Shown here in pieces: positions 1 through 6,676 of a stretch of DNA of 19,488 bases. Below the pieces are notes generated by a model. It saw only the letters and a list, made by a program, of their open reading frames with translations. It had not been told where the DNA came from and did not search any database. Numbering within the stretch: the stretch's first letter is position 1; each line of letters begins with the position of its first letter. The translations under genes were made by a program, and so were the position numbers. The stretch is from Gemmatimonadota bacterium (GTDB lineage Bacteria > 4572-55 > J002), in contig RFFQ01000067.1 in NCBI GenBank assembly GCA_003697105.1, positions 1 to 19,488 on the forward strand, read 5' to 3'.

Positions 1-70
1 AGTAGAGGGTGTTGTTGTTCCATAACAAAATTATACCCTATCTCAGTTTCAAAGATCAATCATTTTTTTG

Positions 71-87
71 CAGGCTGACTATGCCTG
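71..87. repeat. Inverted repeat CAGGC-N7-GCCTG upstream of the first gene
   Basis: A perfect 5-base inverted repeat with a 7-base gap lies about 40 bases before the start of the small gene at 129. It has no T-run, so it is not a terminator. It could be an operator for the neighbouring protein, which looks like a DNA-binding protein, or a chance match. Function is inference. Confidence 0.3.
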
Positions 88-110
88 TGTAGTTACAATA
101 TTTTTTTCAA

Positions 111-127
111 ATTGGGGGGTTTCCAAT
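111..127. repeat. Inverted repeat ATTGG-N7-CCAAT over the ribosome binding site
   Basis: ATTGG at 111-115 and CCAAT at 123-127 flank the G-run (114-119) that serves as the Shine-Dalgarno of the gene starting at 129. Folding in RNA would partly bury that G-run. It has the same 7-base spacing as the repeat at 71-87, with centres about 40 bases apart. Five-base arms are easily met by chance. Confidence 0.25.
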
Positions 128-128
128 C

Positions 129-485
129 ATGAATCAAGAAGTTCAACTTATTTTAGATCGATGGGGCTTTATCAAGCCCCAAACGCTTGCACTCCGGGCA
201 GAAGTTTCTCCTCGAGCGGTGGACGACTTAATCCAGTTAGGGCTGTTCGATCCATTTCTGGTCAAGATTGATGGAGCACTATTTCTTCTCCCAGAAGCAC
301 TTAATCACCTCCAAGAAATAAAAGCCACCCAAAAAATGGAACCCTACATCACTCCCCGTGCAAAACATCAACGCCACCAACGCTGGAAACGCCGTTGGCG
401 ACGCGTTCGACGTTATATGGAAATCATGTTTGTACCCGCGTTTATTATCTCCGCTTTTTTGGTGGTTGGTTTTCTATTACGCTAA
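129..485 (+). CDS. Small protein with HTH-like N-terminus and C-terminal membrane anchor
   Basis: A 118-residue protein I do not recognise by name. Residues 1-65 look like a MerR/CbpM-type winged-helix head: a helix-turn-helix-like stretch (LRAEVSPRAVDDLIQLGLF, residues 22-40), then a short strand pair and a helix with the PEAL pattern. Residues 78-96 are packed with Arg, Lys and His, and residues 99-117 form one hydrophobic segment that ends the protein. The basic patch before the segment predicts an N-in, tail-anchored inner-membrane protein with the head in the cytoplasm. It may be a membrane-bound regulator or a chaperone modulator like CbpM; this is inference. The start follows a GGGGGG run 9 bases upstream. 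Its stop lies one base from the stop of the converging gene, with no terminator between. Confidence 0.65.
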   Translation: MNQEVQLILDRWGFIKPQTLALRAEVSPRAVDDLIQLGLFDPFLVKIDGALFLLPEALNHLQEIKATQKMEPYITPRAKHQRHQRWKRRWRRVRRYMEIMFVPAFIISAFLVVGFLLR

Positions 486-486
486 C

Positions 487-1503
487 CTAATCCTCACCGG
501 ACAATGGGGGCAGAAATTCAGTGGTAAATGCCGCACCGGCATCCACCTGACCGGCTTCAATTAGTCCTAAATCCACAATTTGAGAAAGCAATGTCTCCCA
601 GCGAGTTGCCGTCATAACACCAAAACCACGGGTTTCGGTTTCTGGTGTAACGGCCAACGGTTTTAAGGCTTCCATGCCATAGGTCAGGCTTTCTAAACTC
701 ATCTCGGGGTTGATCTGATTGAGGTATTGATTTGTTTTTACCGGATCGGTCAAATAGGTTTTCCACCCTTTTACCGAGGCGTCCACCATCCGCCGTACCA
801 GATCGGGTTTTTCGGCGATCATTTTTTCCGTTGTAAACAGCAAGCCTGTGTAAGGGTTGTAACCAATATCAGAGAGCATCAAGGGCTTCGGGTCTCCACC
901 CTTTTCACGAATAACAAAAGGTTCGCTAAACACATACGCTTGATGCGCAAAATGGGGGTCTACTAAAAACTGGGCAACATTGCCGGTATAGGGTACAATG
1001 GTCACATTTTCCAAGGGTACATGCTGGCGCAGATAATGGGAAAATACATCTTTGGAACCCATTGCTAATGTTAAATTTTTCAGGTCGTATAAAGATTCAA
1101 TACCGGACTGTTCATGCACGATAATGCAACGGGGGCTTTGTTGCAACGGGGTCATGACCGCCACCACCGGAATTTTTTCTGCTCGACCCAGTAAAATCAA
1201 ATCCGCATTGGTAATACCAAAATCAGCTTGCCCTGTGGCGACCATCGAAATCACCGGAATATCTGGACCGCCGGGAATAATGTCCACCTCCAGATTCGCC
1301 GCCGCATAAACCCCATGGAGTTGGGCGGCATAAAACCCGCCGTGTTCCGCTTCGGGAAACCAGTTTAAGACCAGTTTTACCTTCTCCTTCGCTACGGCTT
1401 CGGTTGCCGGAGAGGCGCCTTGTTGCGAGTGAGTATCCGGTGGCGAGCCACAGCCCGCTAAAACCCAACTAAAAATTATGTAAATAAATATTATGAAAGG
1501 CAT
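487..1503 (-). CDS. ABC transporter substrate-binding lipoprotein, NMT1/THI5 family
   Basis: Periplasmic solute receptor of a small-molecule ABC importer. The N-terminus has a hydrophobic segment ending in the lipobox LAGC (Cys18), so it is a lipoprotein anchored in a membrane. The mature part opens with LVLNWFPEAEHGGFYAA, the hallmark of the NMT1/THI5-like binding proteins (ThiY, RibY, SsuA and relatives), followed by GQADFGI. Family members bind pyrimidine thiamine precursors, riboflavin, sulfonates or nitrate; the sequence does not settle which. A longer frame from 1536 exists, but the ATG at 1503 has a GGAGG 5 bases upstream and gives a clean 20-base gap after the permease gene, so I use it (338 residues). 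It is the last gene of the operon. Confidence 0.85.
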   Translation of the reverse strand: MPFIIFIYIIFSWVLAGCGSPPDTHSQQGASPATEAVAKEKVKLVLNWFPEAEHGGFYAAQLHGVYAAANLEVDIIPGGPDIPVISMVATGQADFGITNADLILLGRAEKIPVVAVMTPLQQSPRCIIVHEQSGIESLYDLKNLTLAMGSKDVFSHYLRQHVPLENVTIVPYTGNVAQFLVDPHFAHQAYVFSEPFVIREKGGDPKPLMLSDIGYNPYTGLLFTTEKMIAEKPDLVRRMVDASVKGWKTYLTDPVKTNQYLNQINPEMSLESLTYGMEALKPLAVTPETETRGFGVMTATRWETLLSQIVDLGLIEAGQVDAGAAFTTEFLPPLSGED

Positions 1504-1523
1504 CTTTCCTCCAATATGCACCG

Positions 1524-2288
1524 TTACTCTTGCCAACGGATTAAAAGCAAATTACCCAACCCGCTGACCACCCCAAAAATCAGCAAGCCCAGCATCGTGG
1601 ACATCAAAATTGCCGCAAATAAATACGCCGTTTTTAGCTGACCCGATGTAACAATGATCAAATAACCCAAACCATACTGATCCGTACCATAACCGGCGAA
1701 AAATTCCCCTACAATGGCACCAATAACCGATAAACCACTGGAAATCTTCGCTCCGGTTACCAAATCTGGAACAGCGTTCGGTAAACGTAACTTCCATAGG
1801 ATTTGCCAACGGGAGGCATTGTTAATTGCAAACAGGTCGAATAAATGCGGACTGATCCGGGTCAATCCAGCCGTCCCATTGGTAATAATCGGGAAAACAC
1901 TGATGATGAACGAGACGAGCACCACACTGAAAAAACCTGTCCCGAACCAAATGATAATCAGTGGAGCAATCGCCACAATGGGGACGGTTTGCAAAAAAAT
2001 AGCATAGGGATAAAAACTACGCTGAATTAGATAAGATTGCGAAAAGGCAAAAGCAACCAGCAAACCCACCAAAAAACTGCTGAAAAACCCACCCAACGCT
2101 CCCGCCGTAGTTAAGCCACTTGCCATCAACAGCGTGGGTGCATTCTGCCAAGCAACAGTAAAAACTTGCACCGGGGCGGGTATCAGAAAAGACGGTACAT
2201 CAAATATCACGGTCACACTCTGCCAGATCAGCAAAAATAGGCAAAAGACCAGCAACGGTGGAACGAATATTTCCAATAGCCGCGTCAT
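1524..2288 (-). CDS. ABC transporter permease, SsuC/ThiX/TauC type
   Basis: Membrane subunit (254 residues) of the binding-protein-dependent importer with the genes on either side. It has about six hydrophobic segments. A BPD-type cytoplasmic loop is visible in NNASRWQILWKLRLPNAVPDLVTG (around residues 155-180), where the nucleotide-binding subunit docks, matching the family pattern with a conserved Ala, Trp and LP-x-A-x-P. It probably works as a homodimer in the inner membrane. Its ATG overlaps the stop of the ATPase gene by four bases (ATGA) behind a GGAGA site, which suggests translational coupling. The family is secure; the substrate is not. Confidence 0.87.
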   Translation of the reverse strand: MTRLLEIFVPPLLVFCLFLLIWQSVTVIFDVPSFLIPAPVQVFTVAWQNAPTLLMASGLTTAGALGGFFSSFLVGLLVAFAFSQSYLIQRSFYPYAIFLQTVPIVAIAPLIIIWFGTGFFSVVLVSFIISVFPIITNGTAGLTRISPHLFDLFAINNASRWQILWKLRLPNAVPDLVTGAKISSGLSVIGAIVGEFFAGYGTDQYGLGYLIIVTSGQLKTAYLFAAILMSTMLGLLIFGVVSGLGNLLLIRWQE

Positions 2289-3049
2289 AAGTCTCCTCGC
2301 AAATGGCGGCTGACCATGCCCGCAAGTGCGGCAAAATCGCCTCTGGAGCGCAATTCCGGCGAACGGGGGTAATCAAACGGAACACAAATGTCTGCCACCA
2401 CCGATCCCGGCCGGGAACTCATCACCACAATCCGTTGGCTGAGAAAAACAGCTTCAAAAACATTGTGGGTTACAAACAGGGCAGTCCAACGGTGATGCTC
2501 CCACAATGCCAGCAACTCTTCATTCAACCGTTGCCGGGTGATTTCATCTAACGCCCCGAAAGGCTCATCTAACAAGAGCAAATCCGGCTGTGTCACCAGT
2601 GCCCGGGCAAGCGAGACCCGCATTTTCATGCCCCCGGAAAGATGCCGTGGCAGGCTGTCTGCAAAATCCTGTAACCCTACCAAATTTAAGACCGTATCTA
2701 TCTGACCGGTTGCTTGCTTCGAGGGAATGCCTCGCAATTCCAATGGTAAGCGAATATTTCCCCGCACAGTACGCCATTTGAGTAAATTCGCCTCCTGAAA
2801 GACAAACGCCACCTCTTGCTTTTCCCGCCGGGCTTGCAACGGCGTCACCCCATCCACGTGCAAAACACCGGAAGTTGGCTCTAGCAAGCCCGCAACCAAT
2901 CTTAAAAGGGTTGATTTTCCACAACCGGAGGGTCCCACAATCGAGACAAACTCACCCTTTTTCAAGCAAAGATTGACATCACGCAAGGCGTGCAGACCGG
3001 TATCAAACACCAAATTCAGTTGGTGAGTATAGACAAAGGCATCTCTCAT
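2285..3049 (-). CDS. ABC transporter ATP-binding protein, SsuB/ThiZ/TauB type
   Basis: ATPase of the importer, 254 residues. All motifs are intact: Walker A GPSGCGKST (39-47), Q-loop at Gln85, signature LSGGM (137-141), Walker B LLLLDEP with D-loop GALD (157-168) and H-switch His195 in FVTHN. This contrasts with the degenerate ATPase of the neighbouring Mla-like operon. The start overlaps the stop of the phosphodiesterase gene by four bases, and its own stop overlaps the permease start the same way. The best match by style is the nitrate/sulfonate/thiamine-precursor subfamily. Confidence 0.9.
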   Translation of the reverse strand: MRDAFVYTHQLNLVFDTGLHALRDVNLCLKKGEFVSIVGPSGCGKSTLLRLVAGLLEPTSGVLHVDGVTPLQARREKQEVAFVFQEANLLKWRTVRGNIRLPLELRGIPSKQATGQIDTVLNLVGLQDFADSLPRHLSGGMKMRVSLARALVTQPDLLLLDEPFGALDEITRQRLNEELLALWEHHRWTALFVTHNVFEAVFLSQRIVVMSSRPGSVVADICVPFDYPRSPELRSRGDFAALAGMVSRHLRGDL

Positions 3050-3936
3050 TTTTGGTGTGCGCGGTACGCCTGAAGGGCTTGTGTTGCTAACGGAACGTTA
3101 TCCGTAGCCAACACGCTGGCACCTGCTTCCAATAATCGCTGATAAACATGGATGCCCTCGCTTTCCGCCCGTTTATCCAGATCGCCCATGGTGCCCTGAA
3201 TGGGGCGAATACCATACTCGTGAAGCATTTGGTACAAGCGGGGGTCTGCCGACGAAACCCCAACAAACGCCATCAAGTGATCCGGCGGAATTCCAGCGCG
3301 TTGTAATTGTTGCAGATCGCGTTCGGAACGGATAGATGTACTCAAAAGCAAGTGAGGATGCAACCGGTGGTAGGTCAAAGCGGATTCCAGATCATAGGTG
3401 ATCACGACCGCGCATGTTTCTGCCTGATGTTGTTGGATTGCCTTTACAATCATTTCCGGCGGGACATCCTGCTTGACATCCACCTGTAACACGGTTTTGC
3501 CACACGCCCACTCTAGGGCTTCGGCAAATGTGGGGATGCGGTACTCCGTTACATTTCCCTCATTATCTTTAAGATACAGTGCCTTCAGTTCTGCAAGGGT
3601 ATAATCGGATATGATGCCGGTGCCGGTAGTTGTGCGGTCTAGAGTATCATCATGCATCAGCACGAGGACACTATCCCGGCTGAGCCGAACATCGATTTCC
3701 AGCAGGCAGGGAGCGTATGTCAGAGTGTGTTCAAATGTTTCGATGCAATTTTCAGGATAACCGGGTTCGGGACCCCCCCGGTGAGCACTGATCAACGGCT
3801 GATCCGGGTTATAGCGCAAAAAAGCTTGCAATTGCGCAACATCATCAAATTGGCGGTAGTGGGATGACTCTCCCCCGACGGCAACAAGAACCAGTAAGAC
3901 TAGAAACACCGGTAGAACATATAGGATTTTCTTCAT
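3046..3936 (-). CDS. Glycerophosphodiester phosphodiesterase family protein
   Basis: A 296-residue GDPD-fold enzyme that would hydrolyse glycerophosphodiesters to glycerol-3-phosphate and an alcohol. The catalytic set is visible: His52-Arg53 in AHRGG, Glu62 in PEN, Glu80 and Asp82 in LEIDVRLS, and His95 in LMHDDTLDRTT. The late motif VLATDNV resembles the family's C-terminal VNTD element. Residues 4-20 are strongly hydrophobic with no clear cleavage site, so the enzyme is exported or membrane-anchored with the active site in the periplasm. It is the first gene of the operon, behind a strong GAGGTGAT ribosome site. Co-transcription with an NMT1-type importer suggests that it releases, or handles relatives of, the imported compound; that link is inference. 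Confidence 0.82.
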   Translation of the reverse strand: MKKILYVLPVFLVLLVLVAVGGESSHYRQFDDVAQLQAFLRYNPDQPLISAHRGGPEPGYPENCIETFEHTLTYAPCLLEIDVRLSRDSVLVLMHDDTLDRTTTGTGIISDYTLAELKALYLKDNEGNVTEYRIPTFAEALEWACGKTVLQVDVKQDVPPEMIVKAIQQHQAETCAVVITYDLESALTYHRLHPHLLLSTSIRSERDLQQLQRAGIPPDHLMAFVGVSSADPRLYQMLHEYGIRPIQGTMGDLDKRAESEGIHVYQRLLEAGASVLATDNVPLATQALQAYRAHQK

Positions 3937-4009
3937 GTTTGATCACCTCAAATTAGCGTATCGTGAAGGCATCTCAGTTTTCGATAAGTCAATCCGGTAA
4001 ATCTGTTTC

Positions 4010-4038
4010 GATCTACACAAAGTTGGGGGTAAAGTCAA
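4010..4038 (-). promoter_or_regulatory. Candidate promoter for the phosphodiesterase/ABC operon
   Basis: On the minus strand TTGACT (4033-4038), a 17-base spacer and TAGATC (4010-4015). The -35 is good and the -10 is weak. It sits about 75 bases before the start of the first gene of the operon, right after the end of the mlaD-like gene. I saw no recognisable riboswitch in the leader, though a thiamine or flavin one would not have been surprising. Confidence 0.4.
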
Positions 4039-4064
4039 GATCGTTTTGGGGATAAGCAGAGAAA

Positions 4065-5120
4065 TCACCGGTCTTTATCAAATTGATGTTGCCATTCTAT
4101 CTGATCTCGGATGTTGGGGTCAATATGTAGCGTAGGAGGAGCGGCATCTAACGTTTGGCGAATCAACCAATTTCGTTTCATGGCCCGGACGAGCTCATCC
4201 GTTTCATCCAGCAAGTGATGGGTCTGATCGATTAATTCGGGAATTTCGGGGGTCGCCGGTTGCAAATCTGCCATGAGTTGCTCCATATTTGCTACCATCT
4301 GATTCATATTTGCCATGAGAGAATCCGTAGAAGCAATCAGGACTTGCATTTGATCGATCAAAATAGAGGTTTCCCCCATGACCAAGTTGGTATTCTCAAG
4401 GGTCACCTCTATGTTTTCCGTGAGTTGCGTCATACGCGCCATCAATAGGGACGCTTGCCCGGTCATGGTTGCCAAATCCGTTGTCCATCGCTTCAAGGGG
4501 GAATCCAAGGTATCAGTAGTGACCGTATATAGCTGATATACCAAGGCATCGGTCGTTTCAATCAAGCGCCCGACATTATCCGAATTTTGCATGAGGGTAT
4601 CGGTCACATCCACCAGATTAACAAGCAGGCGTTGCAAATTTTCACTCAGTTGGACAAAATCAATATCCTTGACTGCCAAATCGATCAAGCCCGTCGGTTC
4701 CCCCACCCGAGTAATGACACCACCGGGTTCAATCAGGGGAGACAGGTACGATCCCGCTGAAATATCGATAACACGGGCACCCAGCACCCCGGTAAACAGG
4801 TCAACACTGGCTAATTTGAGGACCGAGTCCTGCCGCAGTTGGTCGGCATAGCGTGCCCGTAGTTGTAATTTGATCTCCACATGATTGGAGCCAACCACCT
4901 TCACCGAGAGCACTCTTCCCGCGCCATCAATGCCTTCAAACCGGACACCACTTCCTTCTTGCAAGCCATAACCGTCATTCAAAATGGCGTAGTACGTATA
5001 TTTTGGCTCAAACCAATTTTCCCGCCAGGCGACATACACCAGCATAAAACCGACCACCAGTAAAGCCACCCCCACAAACACGCCTACAACTCGATCATAT
5101 CGTGTGTACGTAAATGCCAT
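4065..5120 (-). CDS. mlaD: MCE-domain protein, MlaD-like
   Basis: Substrate-contacting subunit of a lipid ABC transporter. A single membrane helix (about residues 12-32) is followed by one MCE domain (about 41-120, with GYGLQEGSGVRFEGIDGAGRV typical of the family) and a long, largely helical tail (about 150-350). The tail is rich in Met, Thr and Leu with coiled-coil-like spacing. E. coli MlaD is about 183 residues, so this protein (351) carries a long tail, as in other MCE families that build periplasmic tubes or needles. A GTG start at 5129 is possible, but the ATG at 5120 has an AAGG site at proper distance and lies 15 bases after the preceding stop. It is the last gene of the ftsX-pepA-mlaEFD operon. 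Confidence 0.85.
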   Translation of the reverse strand: MAFTYTRYDRVVGVFVGVALLVVGFMLVYVAWRENWFEPKYTYYAILNDGYGLQEGSGVRFEGIDGAGRVLSVKVVGSNHVEIKLQLRARYADQLRQDSVLKLASVDLFTGVLGARVIDISAGSYLSPLIEPGGVITRVGEPTGLIDLAVKDIDFVQLSENLQRLLVNLVDVTDTLMQNSDNVGRLIETTDALVYQLYTVTTDTLDSPLKRWTTDLATMTGQASLLMARMTQLTENIEVTLENTNLVMGETSILIDQMQVLIASTDSLMANMNQMVANMEQLMADLQPATPEIPELIDQTHHLLDETDELVRAMKRNWLIRQTLDAAPPTLHIDPNIRDQIEWQHQFDKDR

Positions 5121-5135
5121 TCCACACACCTTAGT

Positions 5136-5861
5136 TTATCGAATAATCCCGGAGGTTTCGCAAAATTCAATATATTCAGGATAGGACCCGGAAAATAATA
5201 TCCGCCCATTTTCCAGATAAAAAACGCGGGTAATATAGGACTGCAACCGGTCCATCAAACCACGGTCCATCGTGGTGACCAACGCCCCGGTTTGGTGGTC
5301 AACCAGAACATTCTCAATATGGTTAATTACCTGCAACCGGAAGAGGCGGGGCAGTCCCTCTGTCGGTTCATCATAAAGAATCAAACGAGGATTCATGATC
5401 GTCGCCCGAGCAACAGCCACCTGACGCCGGTGACCGGTACTCAGCTCCGCCGGACGACAATGGGCGTACTTCGCTAACCCCCACTGTTCCAGATGCGCCA
5501 TTACCTGTTCCATTACCTCCGTCACAGAAGCCGAAGTATGATATTCAAAAGGCAATGCTACATTATCATAAACCGTATAATTACTGATTAAACTGTCTCG
5601 CTGAAACACCACACCGATATGCTTTCGCAAACCCTGCAACGTCAGATAATCCACTTGAGAAATATCCTGGTTCTCGACTCGCAAAGAACCCCGGTCAGGG
5701 GCAAAAAACAGGGTTGCACACAGCTTTAATAAGACCGATTTACCACTGCCACTACTTCCTGTGATAAAAACCAGATCGCCCGCTTCCAAACTGAGCGAAA
5801 TATCCCGCAATTGAAACGTCCCCACCGTATGGGATACCTGATCTAATCTCAACAGGGACAT
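5136..5861 (-). CDS. mlaF: MlaF-like ABC ATPase with degenerate D-loop and H-switch
   Basis: ATP-binding subunit expected to drive the MlaE-like permease (241 residues). Walker A GSSGSGKS (35-42), Q-loop Gln87 and Walker B LILYDE (160-165) are intact. Three other motifs are not: the signature reads LSTGH (140-144) instead of LSGGQ, the D-loop reads EGLP instead of GLD, and the H-switch histidine is replaced by methionine (TTMD, Met198). Loss of the H-switch usually cripples hydrolysis in canonical ABC ATPases, so ATP turnover may be slow, altered or absent. The longer frame from 5909 would run into mlaE; the ATG at 5861 lies four bases after the mlaE stop, so I use it. Family certain, activity uncertain. 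Confidence 0.8.
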   Translation of the reverse strand: MSLLRLDQVSHTVGTFQLRDISLSLEAGDLVFITGSSGSGKSVLLKLCATLFFAPDRGSLRVENQDISQVDYLTLQGLRKHIGVVFQRDSLISNYTVYDNVALPFEYHTSASVTEVMEQVMAHLEQWGLAKYAHCRPAELSTGHRRQVAVARATIMNPRLILYDEPTEGLPRLFRLQVINHIENVLVDHQTGALVTTMDRGLMDRLQSYITRVFYLENGRILFSGSYPEYIEFCETSGIIR

Positions 5862-5865
5862 GCCA

Positions 5866-6669
5866 TTATCCCCAGTAGCGATACAACAGGGCGGCGGTAA
5901 TGGTGCCATTGATGATAAAAATGAACCCCATGCAATTCACCACACCCAGTGACGCTTGCTGCGGCACTTCAGTGGACGCATATTGTACCCGCCACCCATG
6001 ATAACAGGCAATCACCGGGATCACCATCCCAAACAACAACGATTTGAACAACAGAATCAGCAGGTCAAAACTGGACAGACTGCGGAACATCGTACCAAAG
6101 TAGCTAAAAAAGGAAAGACCCGAAATAAACATTCCCCCCACCATTGCCATCAGTGCTACATAGAGCGACAAACAGGTCATCGAAATCATTCCCCCGAGGA
6201 TACGGGGCGCGATGAGCAAATGGAGGGGTGAAATCCCCATTGCTTCTAGCGCATCAATCTGGTGCGAAATCCGCATGTCACCTATGTGCGCCGCCAACGC
6301 CGTCCCGGAACGCCCAATAATCAGATACGCCGTGACCAAGGGACCAAATTCCCGCAAAATGACAATATGGAAAATCTCCCCCATGAGTTCTGTCCCGGAA
6401 TTGAGTAGCGGATTCCAGCGATATTGGGCAATGGTCACAAACCCTAGAACCAGCCCAATGACACTCATAAACGGGAGTGCATTGACACCGGTAAAATAAA
6501 TTTGGGAGATGACTTCTCGCAAAATCAACCGTCGCCCGTGATGCCGGTTTTGGATCAGTAAGGTCAAGGCAAAAGAGAAGAAGAGTACCAGATTTTTCAG
6601 GTAGGTCAGACCCTCAATCGTGCGCTGACCGAGTGTATCAATGGGGAGCCACAAGCGAGAAAGATTCAT
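5866..6669 (-). CDS. mlaE: MlaE-like lipid transporter permease
   Basis: Inner-membrane permease of the MlaE family (267 residues) that moves phospholipids with the MCE protein and ATPase encoded next. The family core is clear: LREFGPLVTAYLIIGRSGTA (105-124), then AAHIGDMRISHQIDALEAMGISP and the PRILGG element, with about five hydrophobic segments. The family usually has AE(L/I)G where this protein has AAHIG, so a conserved acidic residue is replaced by His128. The longer frame uses a TTG at 6693 inside the end of pepA; the ATG at 6669, seven bases after the pepA stop, is more likely, although its Shine-Dalgarno is weak and translation may be coupled. No mlaC or mlaB lies in the window. Confidence 0.85.
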   Translation of the reverse strand: MNLSRLWLPIDTLGQRTIEGLTYLKNLVLFFSFALTLLIQNRHHGRRLILREVISQIYFTGVNALPFMSVIGLVLGFVTIAQYRWNPLLNSGTELMGEIFHIVILREFGPLVTAYLIIGRSGTALAAHIGDMRISHQIDALEAMGISPLHLLIAPRILGGMISMTCLSLYVALMAMVGGMFISGLSFFSYFGTMFRSLSSFDLLILLFKSLLFGMVIPVIACYHGWRVQYASTEVPQQASLGVVNCMGFIFIINGTITAALLYRYWG

Positions 6670-6676
6670 GAAGTAC

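Noticed and set aside
1504-1536. Longer N-terminus for the substrate-binding protein, starting at 1536
   Set aside because: It overlaps the permease stop, puts 11 extra residues before a lipoprotein signal and lacks a ribosome site, while the ATG at 1503 has GGAGG.
3937-4064. Thiamine or flavin riboswitch before the phosphodiesterase/NMT1 importer operon
   Set aside because: The 128-base gap shows no recognisable TPP or FMN core, and most of it is taken by the promoter and a short leader.
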